Notes: a model not told the origin generated them from the letters alone. A DNA stretch of 64,000 nucleotides from an uncultured Pelagibacteraceae bacterium (GCA_902547315.1 CACCND010000003.1:62001-126000), one strand, 5' to 3'. Shown: positions 42,107 to 51,855, counted from the first letter of the stretch. Numbers and translations are program-made.

Positions 42107-43294
42107 TTAAGATCTATATCCCAGTTGTCTTGCAGCTAAATCGTACATTATTTCTTCTGATCCACCGCCAATTGCATTAACCCTTACTTCTCTATAAATT
42201 CTCTCAACTTTTCCAGGTCCGCTATTAGCTCGAAGATATCCCGCTCCACCAAGTATTTGCATTGCTTCTCTTGCACATAGTTCCATTGCTTTACTAGCAT
42301 GTACTTTTAGCATTGCCAAGTCTGCGATAGGACTTTCACCATTCATTACTTTCCAAGACAGCAATTCGGTCCAAGCCCTTGATGTTTTAACTGCTCTGTT
42401 CATATCAACGAGTTTATGTTTTATCACTTGATTATCAATCAATGGCTTACCGAATGTTTTTCGCTCTTTTGCCCAAGCTACTGCTTCATCAATACAAATT
42501 TGAGAATATGCATTCATACCAGCTGCCATACCAAGTCTTTCTTGACTGAAGTTGCTCATCACACCAATCCAGCCACTGTTTTCTCCACCAATCAAATTTT
42601 CTACAGGCACTTTGCAATCATCAAAATAAAGTACAGCTGTATCGGAGCTGAGCCATCCCATTTTTTTGAGAGGAGTTTGCGTGAAACCGGGCGTATCCTT
42701 TTCAATAACCAGAACTGATATTCCTGTAGCACCTTCACCACCAGTTCTTACTCCAACTACGTAGGTATCAGCACGCATTCCACTTGTAATGAACATTTTT
42801 GAGCCATTAACAATGAAATGGTCACCTTTTCTAACTGCTTTAGTTTTCAAACTTGCAACATCTGATCCTCCCGAAGGCTCTGTCATTGCAAGAGCTGCTA
42901 TCTTTTCTCCACTTACCACTGGGGGAATAAATTTTTCTTTTTGCTCTTCTGTACCCAAAGATTGTATTAATGGTATTGCAATATTGTGTGATAAAAGACT
43001 TGCTGAAACACCACCACATCCATGGGCGAATTCCTCAGCTGTTACGATGCCGTGAAAGATATCAATACCTTCTGTTGTACCGCCATACTTTTCATCATAG
43101 CCCATTCCCATTAGACCTACATCGGCAGCTTTTTTATAGAGTTCTCTTGGAAACTCACCAGCTTCTTCCCATTCTTCAACAAAAGGAGCTATTTCCTTTG
43201 AAACAAATTTTCTTACTTCTTCTCTCCATGCATGATGAGACTCATTATAAAAAAGAGGTTCTTTACCCTCAGAAATTCCAACTTTTGGTATCAT
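42107..43294 (-). CDS. Acyl-CoA dehydrogenase
   Basis: 395 residues, standard length. AALAMTEPSGGSDVASLKTKA (flavin site), FITSGMRAD, and the C-terminal LGGAGYLRANSGPGKVERIYREVRVNAIGGGSEEI, including the FAD/AMP-binding GGGSEE region, identify the family. Desaturates acyl-CoA at C2-C3. It overlaps the MaoC gene by 4 nt (same operon), and its stop codon abuts that of the large dehydrogenase. Chain-length specificity unknown. Confidence 0.93.
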   Translation of the reverse strand: MIPKVGISEGKEPLFYNESHHAWREEVRKFVSKEIAPFVEEWEEAGEFPRELYKKAADVGLMGMGYDEKYGGTTEGIDIFHGIVTAEEFAHGCGGVSASLLSHNIAIPLIQSLGTEEQKEKFIPPVVSGEKIAALAMTEPSGGSDVASLKTKAVRKGDHFIVNGSKMFITSGMRADTYVVGVRTGGEGATGISVLVIEKDTPGFTQTPLKKMGWLSSDTAVLYFDDCKVPVENLIGGENSGWIGVMSNFSQERLGMAAGMNAYSQICIDEAVAWAKERKTFGKPLIDNQVIKHKLVDMNRAVKTSRAWTELLSWKVMNGESPIADLAMLKVHASKAMELCAREAMQILGGAGYLRANSGPGKVERIYREVRVNAIGGGSEEIMYDLAARQLGYRS

Positions 43295-44139
43295 ATTATT
43301 TCACTCACTCCATTTTTAATTACCATTTTATCACGTTCTTTTACTTTGCACTGATAATAAACATTATTACCATCTTTCCACATTTCTGTAACTATTGTTT
43401 CTCCAGGATATACAGGTGAAGAAAAACGACAATCAAATTTTTTAAGTTTCTTTACATCTTTATCGCAGACACTTTCAATAATTGATCTGCATGCAATACC
43501 GTATGTGCACATGCCATGTAGAATTGGCCGTTCAAAACCAGCAGACTTTGCAAAATTTGGATCAGAGTGCAATGGGTTGTAATCACCTGAAAGTCTAAAA
43601 ATTAATGCTTGATCAGGTTTGGTATTTATTTCATGCACATAATCTGGTTTGCCCTCAGGTCTTACTAATTCTTTTTTTGGAGACTCAGGTCCACCAAAGC
43701 CACCATCCCCCCTAGCGAATGTTGTACTAACGAGCTTACAGATTTCCGTGTTATCTTTTTTAAGATTTACAGTTGTTTCAACCTCAATAACTGCACCCTT
43801 ACCAGGACCTTTATCATAACAACCTATAACTTTTGCGTTGGTTATAAAATCTCCTGAGACAGGTAAAGGATTGGTTACAGATAATCTCTGTTCACCATGA
43901 ACAACCATAATGAAGTTAATATTTGTCTTTAGCAATAATGGTGAGTAATATTGAAAATTAGTAGCCATTGACGGCAATGCAATTTGTGAATTTTCATAGA
44001 CAAACTTTAATTCATCTACATTCATTGGGTCATTCCCAAGACCGACGCCTAGACTATAGAGAATTGAATCTTTATCAGTATAGGAAACTTCAATGTTTTC
44101 TGAAGTCATGGACATTATTTCTTCGTAATTAATAGCCAT
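43291..44139 (-). CDS. MaoC-like double-hotdog enoyl-CoA hydratase
   Basis: 282 residues with two hotdog domains. The second has the hydratase-2 motif FRLSGDYNPLHSDPNFAKSAGFERPILHGMCTYG (about 185-218), with catalytic Asp and His. It hydrates trans-2-enoyl-CoA to (R)-3-hydroxyacyl-CoA. The full two-domain length matches the eukaryotic-peroxisome-like type found in bacteria. Upstream partner of the acyl-CoA dehydrogenase, giving two consecutive steps in one operon. Divergent from the crotonase gene. Confidence 0.91.
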   Translation of the reverse strand: MAINYEEIMSMTSENIEVSYTDKDSILYSLGVGLGNDPMNVDELKFVYENSQIALPSMATNFQYYSPLLLKTNINFIMVVHGEQRLSVTNPLPVSGDFITNAKVIGCYDKGPGKGAVIEVETTVNLKKDNTEICKLVSTTFARGDGGFGGPESPKKELVRPEGKPDYVHEINTKPDQALIFRLSGDYNPLHSDPNFAKSAGFERPILHGMCTYGIACRSIIESVCDKDVKKLKKFDCRFSSPVYPGETIVTEMWKDGNNVYYQCKVKERDKMVIKNGVSEII

Positions 44140-44213
44140 TTTTTATGTATTTCTCTAATTTTAAATGTATATATACTTTATATAGATCACTTATCTAAAG
44201 CGAGGAAAAAAAC

Positions 44214-45065
44214 ATGCCAAAACCCTTTGATGTTGAAATAAATAATTCAATTGCTCATATCAGGTTCAATAGGCCTGAAAAAAGAAATTCAATGAACGAG
44301 GATTTCTGGAGATTATTTCCAAAGGAAGTTGAAGAGTTAGATGATAGTGGTGAGATTAGAGCTTTAATTGTATCTTCCACGGGACCACACTTTTCTGCTG
44401 GAATAGACCTTAGCATGTTTAAAGATGATGTTGTTGAACACGAAACAAACCAAGAGCTTGGCAGAAGTAGGGGATATTTTATTCAACAGTTAAAGTTTCT
44501 GCAACGTGCTGCTTCATGTTTGGAGGATGCGAGATTTCCAGTTGTTGCCGCTGTCCAAGGAGGATGTATTGGTGGAGGTATCGATTTAATCACTGCCGCT
44601 GATATAAGACTTTGTACAAAAGATGCATTTTTTTTAATTGAAGAAATAAATGTAGGTTTGGCAGCAGATATTGGAACTATACAAAGATTACCAAAAATTA
44701 TACCTGCTGGTATAGCGCGTGAGTGGACTATGATGGGAGAAAAGATATCTGCTGAAAGAGCAAAAGAAGTAGGTCTTGTAAGCTCTTTGCATGAGAGTCA
44801 TGAGGAAATGATTGATAGTGCTTTTGAAATGGCTGAAAAATTAGCATCAAAAACACCACTTGCGATGTGGGTTACAAAAGAAGTTCTCAATTATTCAAGA
44901 GATCACTCTGTTAAAGAGGGCTTGGATAATGTGGCACTATGGAATGCAGCTACGCTTCATAAAGAAGATGTAATGACTACAATGATGTCAAAAATGCAAA
45001 AGAAAAAGCCAGAGTATAGAAATTTAAGAGATAAAAATTTCTTGAAACATAAATCAAGTAAATAG
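44214..45065 (+). CDS. Crotonase-fold enoyl-CoA hydratase/isomerase
   Basis: 283 residues. IRFNRPEKRNSMN (17-29), SAGIDLSMF (oxyanion loop near 63) and GGCIGGGIDLITAADIRLCTKDAFFLIEEINVGLAADIG are crotonase motifs. The SAGIDL and IDLITAADIR pattern with Asp in the active site resembles delta3,5-delta2,4-dienoyl-CoA isomerases, which help degrade unsaturated fatty acids. That fits the dienoyl-CoA reductase-like SDR in this region. Good GAGG before the ATG. Subtype is an inference. Confidence 0.88.
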   Translation: MPKPFDVEINNSIAHIRFNRPEKRNSMNEDFWRLFPKEVEELDDSGEIRALIVSSTGPHFSAGIDLSMFKDDVVEHETNQELGRSRGYFIQQLKFLQRAASCLEDARFPVVAAVQGGCIGGGIDLITAADIRLCTKDAFFLIEEINVGLAADIGTIQRLPKIIPAGIAREWTMMGEKISAERAKEVGLVSSLHESHEEMIDSAFEMAEKLASKTPLAMWVTKEVLNYSRDHSVKEGLDNVALWNAATLHKEDVMTTMMSKMQKKKPEYRNLRDKNFLKHKSSK

Positions 45066-45088
45066 TATTTTTAACAAATTAAATTTTA

Positions 45089-45958
45089 ATGAGATTTAAA
45101 AAAGGCATTATTCTCGCTGCCGGCAAGGGAACTCGACTTTCGCCTGCAACAAAAGTAACAGTTAAGCCTCTTCTGCCTTTATATGATAAACCTTTGCTTT
45201 ATTACGCGTTATCAAACTTAATTAAGGCTGGTGTTCGCGAGGTGCTATTTATATCTCAAAAGAAAGATATACCAGAATTTAGAAAACTATTTGGCTCGGG
45301 AAAACAGCTTGGCATGAAATTCAGTTACACATTTCAAAAAAAACAAGTTGGAATTCCTGATGCAGTTAATATTGCCAAAAAATTTATTAATAAAAAACCA
45401 TTTGTTTTAGCCTTAGCTGATAATTTATTTATTGGTAAGAGCTTCACATCAACTTTAAAAAAAGTTCAGTCGCTCAAGGATGGGGCTGCTGTTTTAGCTG
45501 TAAAGACAAAATATCCACAAAAATCAGCAGTTATCGAATACGATAGAGAAAAAAATATAAAATCAATTATTGAGAAACCAAAAAAACCAAAGAGTAATCT
45601 TACAATACCCGGTCTTTATTTTTATGATAAGGACTCGATATCAATTGTTAAGGACTTAAAGCCCTCCAAAAGAAAAGAGTTAGAAATAGTTGATGTTCAT
45701 CAATATTATCTTAGAAAGAAGCTTTTAAAAGTTTTCACATTAAAAAAAGATGTTAAGTGGTTTGACACTGGTGATGCTGAAGAAATGCTTGAAGCTTCAA
45801 ACTATATTAACAAATATCAAATAAAAGAAAAAAAGCTATTTGGATCTATCGAAATGGACTCATACCTAAATGGATGGATTACAAAGAAACAACTTAAAAT
45901 TCTTATTAATCAAATGCCCGACTCAAAGTACAAAGAAAAATTAAGTTCACTTGCTTAA
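45089..45958 (+). CDS. RmlA-like sugar-phosphate nucleotidyltransferase
   Basis: 289 residues. GIILAAGKGTRLSPAT (8-23, nucleotide loop), KPLLPLYDKPLLYYALSNLIKAG, LADNLF (metal Asp), IEKPKKPKSNL and WFDTGDAEEMLEAS match glucose-1-phosphate thymidylyltransferases. It would make dTDP- or UDP-glucose. No rmlB, rmlC or rmlD neighbours, so the product's use is unknown. Very lysine-rich. Overlaps the next gene by 1 nt. Confidence 0.85.
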   Translation: MRFKKGIILAAGKGTRLSPATKVTVKPLLPLYDKPLLYYALSNLIKAGVREVLFISQKKDIPEFRKLFGSGKQLGMKFSYTFQKKQVGIPDAVNIAKKFINKKPFVLALADNLFIGKSFTSTLKKVQSLKDGAAVLAVKTKYPQKSAVIEYDREKNIKSIIEKPKKPKSNLTIPGLYFYDKDSISIVKDLKPSKRKELEIVDVHQYYLRKKLLKVFTLKKDVKWFDTGDAEEMLEASNYINKYQIKEKKLFGSIEMDSYLNGWITKKQLKILINQMPDSKYKEKLSSLA

Positions 45959-46458
45959 TGCTTGATAAAAATTCATTAATAAATTTGTTAGAGTCAAATT
46001 CTATTAGTTACAAAATTACTGAACATAAACCACTGTTTACAGTCGAAGATTCTAAAAATCTTCGTGGTTCAATTGATGGCGCGCATTCAAAGAATCTTTT
46101 TTTGAAAGATAAAAAAAATAATTTTTTTCTAGTAAGTTTTATTGAGGATATTATTGCTGATTTAAAAAAAGCATCAGTACCTTTAAACTCCAAAAAATTG
46201 TCTTTTGCAAATGAAGATTATTTAATGAATATTCTAGGTATCAAACCTGGATCAGTATCTCCATTTGGATTATTAAACGATAAAGAAAAAAAAGTTAAAT
46301 TTTTCTTTGATCAAGAGTTTATGGAGTATGAAATTGTGAATTTTCATCCTTTAATCAATACGTCAACAGTGTCGATAGCTCCTAATGACCTGATAAATCT
46401 GATTGAACAGCATCATGCAAAAGTCGAATTTATTAATATGAGAGATTTTCAAAAATGA
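45958..46458 (+). CDS. YbaK/ProX-type aminoacyl-tRNA deacylase
   Basis: 166 residues. The INS-like fold is shown by SYKITEHKPLFTVEDSKNLRGSIDGAHSKNLFLKDKK (16-52), with the conserved Lys45 (SKNLFLKDKK), and KPGSVSPFGLLND. Of this family, ProXp/PrdX members clear Ala from mischarged tRNA-Pro; the HxPxxTVE/GxHxKNLFLKD pattern fits PrdX. Middle gene of a three-gene operon with the Nudix hydrolase (4-nt overlap). Confidence 0.87.
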   Translation: MLDKNSLINLLESNSISYKITEHKPLFTVEDSKNLRGSIDGAHSKNLFLKDKKNNFFLVSFIEDIIADLKKASVPLNSKKLSFANEDYLMNILGIKPGSVSPFGLLNDKEKKVKFFFDQEFMEYEIVNFHPLINTSTVSIAPNDLINLIEQHHAKVEFINMRDFQK

Positions 46459-46988
46459 CTCTAAGAAAAGCAAAATTTATTAAAACCAAGAAAAAAATTA
46501 AAGCGAATGTTTTTGATTTACATTTTGATGAAGTTAAATGGGTAAATGGAAACAAAACTATTAGGGATCTTATTGTACACAATGGTATAACTTGTATTGT
46601 TCCAATAATTGATAAGAAATTTATAGTTTTGCTCAAACAATATCGATACGGATCAGATCAAATTATGCTTGAAATCCCTGCAGGAACTATAGATCCAGGA
46701 GAAAGGCCATTAAGTTGCGCTAAAAGAGAATTAATTGAAGAAACTGGTTATCATGGAAAAAATTGGAAAATGATAGGCAAATACTTTTCAACCCCAGCAT
46801 ATAACACTTGTTTAGTGCACTGCTATTTAACTCATTGTTATAAAAAGAGTGAGACAAATTTTGACGAATATGAGGTACTAGAGACAAAAATTTATTCAGT
46901 TCAAGAAGTGAAAAGACTGCTTAAAGCAAATAAGATTAATGATATGAAAACTTATATCAGCCTAGACCGATTTATAAATTATTACTGA
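46455..46988 (+). CDS. Nudix hydrolase, ADP-ribose pyrophosphatase type
   Basis: 177 residues. Complete Nudix box GTIDPGERPLSCAKRELIEETGY (about 77-99), preceded by VLLKQYRYGSDQIMLEIPAG, which is characteristic of ADP-ribose/ADP-sugar pyrophosphatases. Substrate may be ADP-ribose or, given the nucleotidyltransferase in the operon, a nucleotide sugar. Convergent with the PaaI gene, whose 3' end overlaps by 7 nt. Confidence 0.88.
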   Translation: MTLRKAKFIKTKKKIKANVFDLHFDEVKWVNGNKTIRDLIVHNGITCIVPIIDKKFIVLLKQYRYGSDQIMLEIPAGTIDPGERPLSCAKRELIEETGYHGKNWKMIGKYFSTPAYNTCLVHCYLTHCYKKSETNFDEYEVLETKIYSVQEVKRLLKANKINDMKTYISLDRFINYY

Positions 46989-47419
46989 TTCAATATTTTC
47001 CAAATACCTGAAGCAGATAAAATAATTTTATCTTGTGAGATCAAATTACCCTCAATAAAGACGAGTGATTTCGTAGTTCTTGTAACCTTAGCATCACATT
47101 CAACTATATCATCTTGAAGGCCTGGACTTACAAAGTTACAGTTTAGTGAAATAGTACTGCAAGGTTTTTTTCCACATGCAGCGAATACCATAGATCCTAG
47201 GAAAATATCTGCTAATGACATAGAGTAGCCACCATGTGCAATACCATGAGCATTGAGATGCTTATCTAAAATTTTAGTAATGAATTTGTATTGGTTATTC
47301 TCTTCTCGCTTAAAATACATTGGCCCAATTAAAACATCAAAGCCAGCATGCCATCCAAGTTTTTTATATCCTTCTGGTACCCAACTTGGCGCTGATATTT
47401 CTGTCTTTAACATAACCAT
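46982..47419 (-). CDS. PaaI-type hotdog thioesterase
   Basis: 145 residues. LNAHGIAHGGYSMSLADIFLGSMVF is the PaaI motif (catalytic Asp in the helix after HGG), followed by SLNCNFVSPG. It hydrolyses acyl- or aryl-CoA esters to release CoA. Single gene, divergent from the thiolase operon. Fits the acyl-CoA theme of the region. Confidence 0.88.
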   Translation of the reverse strand: MVMLKTEISAPSWVPEGYKKLGWHAGFDVLIGPMYFKREENNQYKFITKILDKHLNAHGIAHGGYSMSLADIFLGSMVFAACGKKPCSTISLNCNFVSPGLQDDIVECDAKVTRTTKSLVFIEGNLISQDKIILSASGIWKILNQ

Positions 47420-47609
47420 AGAGATTCTCCCTAATTCAAAGAATGCGACTTTCTAGACTTCAATTCGAATATGGTCAAGCAGAATAAAGAAAAATATTTG
47501 CCAAAATTGAGGGTATTTTTGATATATTTTTTTAAATAATTTTAAACTTTTTTTTTTATATAAAAAGTCTATCTTACGGATTTCTAAATATTTATAAGGG
47601 CAAAATAAT

Positions 47610-48791
47610 ATGAGAGAAGCTGCAATAATTTCAACTGCAAGAACTGGGTTAGCAAAAGCTATGAGAGGTGGATTTAACAAAACTCACGGTATTACGATGG
47701 GTGGCCATACAGTTAAACATGCCATTGAAAGAGCAGGAGTTGAAGCTGGAGAAGTAGAAGATGTAATTTTTGGATGTGGACAACCAGAGGGAGCAACAGG
47801 TCATAATATTGGAAGAAATGTTGCAATTGCTGGAGGATGCCCTGTAACTGTTCCTGGTACTACTATAAATCGTTTTTGTTCATCAGGCTTACAATCAATC
47901 GCGGTAGCTGCTCAAAGAATTATTGTCGATGGAATTAAAGTAGCTATAGGTGGGGGAGTAGAGTCAATCTCCATGACACAGCAAAACATGAATATGAAAC
48001 ACCTTATTGAGCCTGAACTTCAAAAGATTTGTCCTGCATTATGGATGCCTATGATCAATACTGCCGACGTTGTAGCAGATCGATACAAAGTAAGCAGAGA
48101 ATACCAAGATGAATATTCATTACAAAGTCAACAACGAACAGCTGCAGCTCAAACTGCAGGAAAATTTAAAGACGAGATTGTTCCTTTGTCGACAAAAATG
48201 GATGTGATCAATAAAGAAACAAAAGAGGTTTCAGAACAAGATGTAACAGTTGATAAAGATGAGTGTAATCGACCACAAACTACACTTGAAAGCCTTGCTG
48301 GTTTAATGCCAGTTATGGGACCTGATAAATATATTACTGCGGGCAATGCTAGTCAGCTGTCAGATGGAGCATCATCATGCTTATTGATGGATCTTAAAGA
48401 AGCAGAAAAAAGAAATATTGAACCTATGGGAATCTTTAGAGGACTTTCTGTTGCAGCTTGTGAGCCCGATGAGATGGGTATAGGACCAGTATTTGCTGTA
48501 CCAAAACTCCTAGAGCAACACGGCTTAAAGGTAGATGATATCGATATATGGGAACTGAACGAAGCATTTGCTGTTCAAGTTTTATACTGTAGAGACAAGC
48601 TAGGAATTGATAATGAGAAATTAAATGTTAACGGAGGATCAATTTCTATTGGACACCCATATGGTATGACCGGCTCTAGAATGACAGGACATATTTTAAT
48701 AGAAGGTAAGAGACGAAATGCTAAATATGGTGTTGTAACAATGTGCGTTGGTGGCGGAATGGGAGCGGCAGGTCTTTTTGAGATTTTATGA
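47610..48791 (+). CDS. Thiolase (acetyl-CoA C-acyltransferase)
   Basis: 393 residues. Nucleophile Cys90 in NRFCSSGLQS; GHPYGMTGSRM (His) and CVGGGMGAA (second Cys) near the C-terminus complete the active site. It cleaves 3-ketoacyl-CoA, or condenses acetyl-CoA. Likely the last step of the beta-oxidation set spread over 36.9-48.8 kb. AAGGG before the ATG. Overlaps the PsiE gene by 4 nt. Confidence 0.94.
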   Translation: MREAAIISTARTGLAKAMRGGFNKTHGITMGGHTVKHAIERAGVEAGEVEDVIFGCGQPEGATGHNIGRNVAIAGGCPVTVPGTTINRFCSSGLQSIAVAAQRIIVDGIKVAIGGGVESISMTQQNMNMKHLIEPELQKICPALWMPMINTADVVADRYKVSREYQDEYSLQSQQRTAAAQTAGKFKDEIVPLSTKMDVINKETKEVSEQDVTVDKDECNRPQTTLESLAGLMPVMGPDKYITAGNASQLSDGASSCLLMDLKEAEKRNIEPMGIFRGLSVAACEPDEMGIGPVFAVPKLLEQHGLKVDDIDIWELNEAFAVQVLYCRDKLGIDNEKLNVNGGSISIGHPYGMTGSRMTGHILIEGKRRNAKYGVVTMCVGGGMGAAGLFEIL

Positions 48792-49159
48792 TAGATACAA
48801 TAAAATACATTGAGAAAATAGCTCTGGTAATAATTATCTTTGCCACAGTAATAGCTATTGGCTATGAAATATATGCAATGTATGAAAAAAATCTCGTTGA
48901 ACTTGCTGATCTACTTTTATTATTTATTTATCTAGAAGTCATACAGATGATTAGAGAATATTGGACACTAAATAGAATCAGGATCAGCATACCGCTGTTT
49001 ATCGCTATTACTGCTGTTGCACGTTTAATAATCTTACAGGGCAAGACTATGGATCCAAGCATGCTGCTATACGAGGGAGGGGCTATTTTATTGATTGCTA
49101 TAGCTGTTCTTATATTAAAAGCGAGAAAGCTTAAAATATTTACCGATGTTGACGATTAA
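48788..49159 (+). CDS. PsiE-like phosphate-starvation-inducible membrane protein
   Basis: 123 residues with four transmembrane helices and the PsiE core: LLLLFIYLEVIQMIREYW (about 42-60), then RISIPLFIAITAVARLIIL. Function of PsiE is unknown, though in E. coli the gene responds to phosphate starvation. Coupled to thiolase by a 4-nt overlap. No Pho box seen nearby. Overlaps the next gene by 14 nt. Confidence 0.82.
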   Translation: MIDTIKYIEKIALVIIIFATVIAIGYEIYAMYEKNLVELADLLLLFIYLEVIQMIREYWTLNRIRISIPLFIAITAVARLIILQGKTMDPSMLLYEGGAILLIAIAVLILKARKLKIFTDVDD

Positions 49160-49580
49160 GATTGTCAAAGGATTAATACTTCCATTTTTGATTGTACTTT
49201 TAATAAGTACATCTGCGTTTTCACTTACTGATGAGGATGAACAAGAGATTATTTCTGTAGTAAGTCAGCAGCTGCAGGCATTTCAAGATGACGATTTTGA
49301 GAAAGCCTATTCTTTCGCATCACCAATTATCAAGAAAATATTTCCAAGTTCAAAAGTATTTGGTGAAATGGTTGTAGGTCAGTATCAGGCCGTTTATCGT
49401 CCCAAAAGTGTGAACTTTGGCAAGATATCACTTAAAGATGGAGTGCCTTCCCTAGAAGTATATCTAGTTGATCCTGAAGGTGAATTTGTAACTGCAATTT
49501 ACTCAATGCAGCAACAAGAAGATGGTGAATGGCTGATTAATGGATGTTTTCTCACTCAGGCAGAAAGTAACGAAATTTAG
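49146..49580 (+). CDS. DUF4864 family exported protein
   Basis: 144 residues: signal peptide (about 1-26, LILPFLIVLLISTSAFS) and a cystatin/NTF2-like domain beginning EEIISVVSQQLQAFQDDDFEKAYSFASPIIK, the pattern of DUF4864. Periplasmic. Function unknown. Shares a transcript with the thiolase and PsiE genes and converges with the GH1 gene (4-nt overlap). Confidence 0.78.
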   Translation: MLTIKIVKGLILPFLIVLLISTSAFSLTDEDEQEIISVVSQQLQAFQDDDFEKAYSFASPIIKKIFPSSKVFGEMVVGQYQAVYRPKSVNFGKISLKDGVPSLEVYLVDPEGEFVTAIYSMQQQEDGEWLINGCFLTQAESNEI

Positions 49581-50821
49581 GTTTGAGAATTTCTTATAAC
49601 TTGCTCGTAATATTTTAGGCTTTCTTTGCTTTTTCTTTCTAAAGTATCTCTATTCACCTCGATTAAACCAAAACGCGGCTTGTAGCCATATATCCATTCA
49701 AAGTTATCAAGAAATGACCAATAGTAATAACCTCGAATATCTAAACCGTCATCTAAACAGCTTTGAAGTCCTTTTAGGGCTGTGGTGATATAATTTATTC
49801 TTTGATTATCATCATCTGTGCCAATCCCATTTTCAGTTACAATCATCGGGCAATTTATTTTTGGGGCAACATATCTCAATACATTTTCTAGTGACTCAGG
49901 ATAATATTCATATCCCATAACAAGCATATTTTTATCATTCACGTTAGGTTTTATAATACCTTCAGGACCGTAGGTGTGACGTGTATAAGTTTGAATACCA
50001 ATGAAATCATCATCTTTAGTTTGATCCAAACATACATCAACAGTTTCAGCGTGAGCAATATCGCGTGATTGTTCGCCTCCTTCTGCCGCTTGGTAATCCA
50101 TAATTGAAAGCGTGATACCAACAGGCTGATTTTTTGTAAGAAGACCTTTTATAACCGGTAAAGCTTTTACATGCGCTGCCATCATGCAGTCACGTATTTT
50201 ATAGGGATGGCCAAATAGAAATGGACCAAAATTATCCAAAGTTGATCCGCATGATTTAGCTGCATCTTCAACAAATGGCATGATAGTTTTCATTCCTTGC
50301 TCAGGGTAGCTAGGAAATGTATGCGCAAAGCATGCAGTTAGATTTGCCTCATTTATTGTACAAACGGTATCGATGTAGTCTCCGAGCTCTTTTGTTAAAA
50401 ATTCAGCATATTTCACAAATAAATCTGCGTTTTCCTTTTTTTCCCAACCTCCCTTAGCTGTAAACCAAAGTGGGGAAGTGAAGTGTTGGAATGTTACGCA
50501 CGTTTGAAGATTATTTTCATGACAACAATCTAAAACTTTTTTGTAATGATCAATTGCCTCTTTTGAAAATTCTCCCTCAGATTCTTCGATACGAGCCCAT
50601 TCAATAGATAGTCTATAGGACTGTATTGCGTGAGATGACATAAGCTTTATATCTTCCTCATATCTATTCCATTGATCACAAGCAATTCCTGACGGTTCAG
50701 CAAATGTCGTATTTTTTGTATTTTCAAGTAGCCAAAAATCAGAGTTCGTATTATTTCCCTCTACTTGATGAGCAGCAGTCGCTGTACCCCATATAAAGTC
50801 TTTTGGTAAATTAAGTTTCAT
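49577..50821 (-). CDS. Glycoside hydrolase family 1 beta-glycosidase
   Basis: 414 residues, somewhat short for GH1 (commonly 440-480). FIWGTATAAHQVEGNN (9-24) is the N-terminal signature. The acid/base is Glu158 in TINEAN (usually NEP) and the nucleophile Glu330 in VTENGI. It hydrolyses beta-glucosides or beta-galactosides; the galactokinase beside it favours galactosides. No signal peptide, so it acts on imported sugar. Last gene of the operon, 2 nt after galK. Confidence 0.92.
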   Translation of the reverse strand: MKLNLPKDFIWGTATAAHQVEGNNTNSDFWLLENTKNTTFAEPSGIACDQWNRYEEDIKLMSSHAIQSYRLSIEWARIEESEGEFSKEAIDHYKKVLDCCHENNLQTCVTFQHFTSPLWFTAKGGWEKKENADLFVKYAEFLTKELGDYIDTVCTINEANLTACFAHTFPSYPEQGMKTIMPFVEDAAKSCGSTLDNFGPFLFGHPYKIRDCMMAAHVKALPVIKGLLTKNQPVGITLSIMDYQAAEGGEQSRDIAHAETVDVCLDQTKDDDFIGIQTYTRHTYGPEGIIKPNVNDKNMLVMGYEYYPESLENVLRYVAPKINCPMIVTENGIGTDDDNQRINYITTALKGLQSCLDDGLDIRGYYYWSFLDNFEWIYGYKPRFGLIEVNRDTLERKSKESLKYYEQVIRNSQT

Positions 50822-50823
50822 AA

Positions 50824-51855
50824 TTATATAAATTTAGCATTTGGATACCCATCAAGAATATACTTTTTAAGTTCTTCAACCAGCTCTTTTTTTACTAAAG
50901 TTACGATTGCCCCACCAAAACCAGCTCCAGTAAGTTTGGATCCTAAAGCGCCAAAGGAATTAGATAGATCAACCAACTTATTCAAATCATCAGTTGAAAC
51001 CCTATAGTGTCGTGATAAAGAAATATGACTTTCTGTCATTAATTTTCCGAATTCTTCAGCTTTATTATCTTTTAAATATTGAGCTGCTTTTACTACTCTC
51101 AAATTTTCTTCAATTACATGTTTACTAACATTAAGCTCTTCATTAGACAGCAATTGAATATCATTTTCATCAATTTTTGTTTTTGCACAGAGGTTTTGAA
51201 TTTTCATTTTTTTTGCAGCATTAATACATAATTCTTTTTTTTTATTAAACTCACTATCTGATAAAATCCTTTGTGTGTTGCTATCAATTATTAGAAATTG
51301 ATAATTTTGAAAAATAGGTATCAATTCATAATTTTTATTAAAAGTATCAAGAAAAAGAGCTTCATAATGATTACCTAAGACCGATACAAATTGGTCCATA
51401 ACTCCACCGCCCACACCAACAAAATCATTTTCAACTTCAAATGCTAAATTAATTAAATCTTCATCTGCCAAATTTTTTTGAAAATAGCAACTTAACGATC
51501 TTAGAGTACTGATTGTTATTGCAGCCGAAGAAGAAAGACCAATTCCTAAAGGAAGACTACTTTTTATAGAAATTGAGATATTATTAATCTTAACTGAAAA
51601 TTTCTTCCCAAAATATAGACATGATCCAATAACAAAATCTGCCCAATTATTTCTTTTTTCCAGTTTTTCTAAGGTTACAGAGTCCTCATATTTATCTGAT
51701 ATTATCGAAATAAATTTACTATTTTTACTCTCGGTGATCTCACAGATAATTGAGTTCTTAATTTGTAATGGTAATACATGTCCACCATTAAAGTCTAGAT
51801 GCTCTCCAATAAGGTTAACTCTGCCAAAGCCCTCACCAATCGAGACTGTTTTCAT
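50824..51855 (-). CDS. galK: Galactokinase (GHMP family)
   Basis: 343 residues, shorter at the N-terminus than classical GalK. GRVNLIGEHLDFNGGHVLP (11-29) is the galactokinase signature with Leu-Asp-Phe in place of Thr-Asp-Tyr. GLSSSAA (106-112) is the ATP loop and GAGFGGAIV the third GHMP motif. It would make galactose 1-phosphate. No galT or galE is in the window, so the fate of the product is not shown here. Follows the symporter by 3 nt. A related sugar kinase is possible. Confidence 0.87.
   Translation of the reverse strand: MKTVSIGEGFGRVNLIGEHLDFNGGHVLPLQIKNSIICEITESKNSKFISIISDKYEDSVTLEKLEKRNNWADFVIGSCLYFGKKFSVKINNISISIKSSLPLGIGLSSSAAITISTLRSLSCYFQKNLADEDLINLAFEVENDFVGVGGGVMDQFVSVLGNHYEALFLDTFNKNYELIPIFQNYQFLIIDSNTQRILSDSEFNKKKELCINAAKKMKIQNLCAKTKIDENDIQLLSNEELNVSKHVIEENLRVVKAAQYLKDNKAEEFGKLMTESHISLSRHYRVSTDDLNKLVDLSNSFGALGSKLTGAGFGGAIVTLVKKELVEELKKYILDGYPNAKFI

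Noticed and set aside
47546-47568. T-rich inverted repeat in the thiolase leader as a terminator
   Set aside because: No plus-strand gene ends just upstream, the stem has one G-C pair, and the tract is simple A/T.
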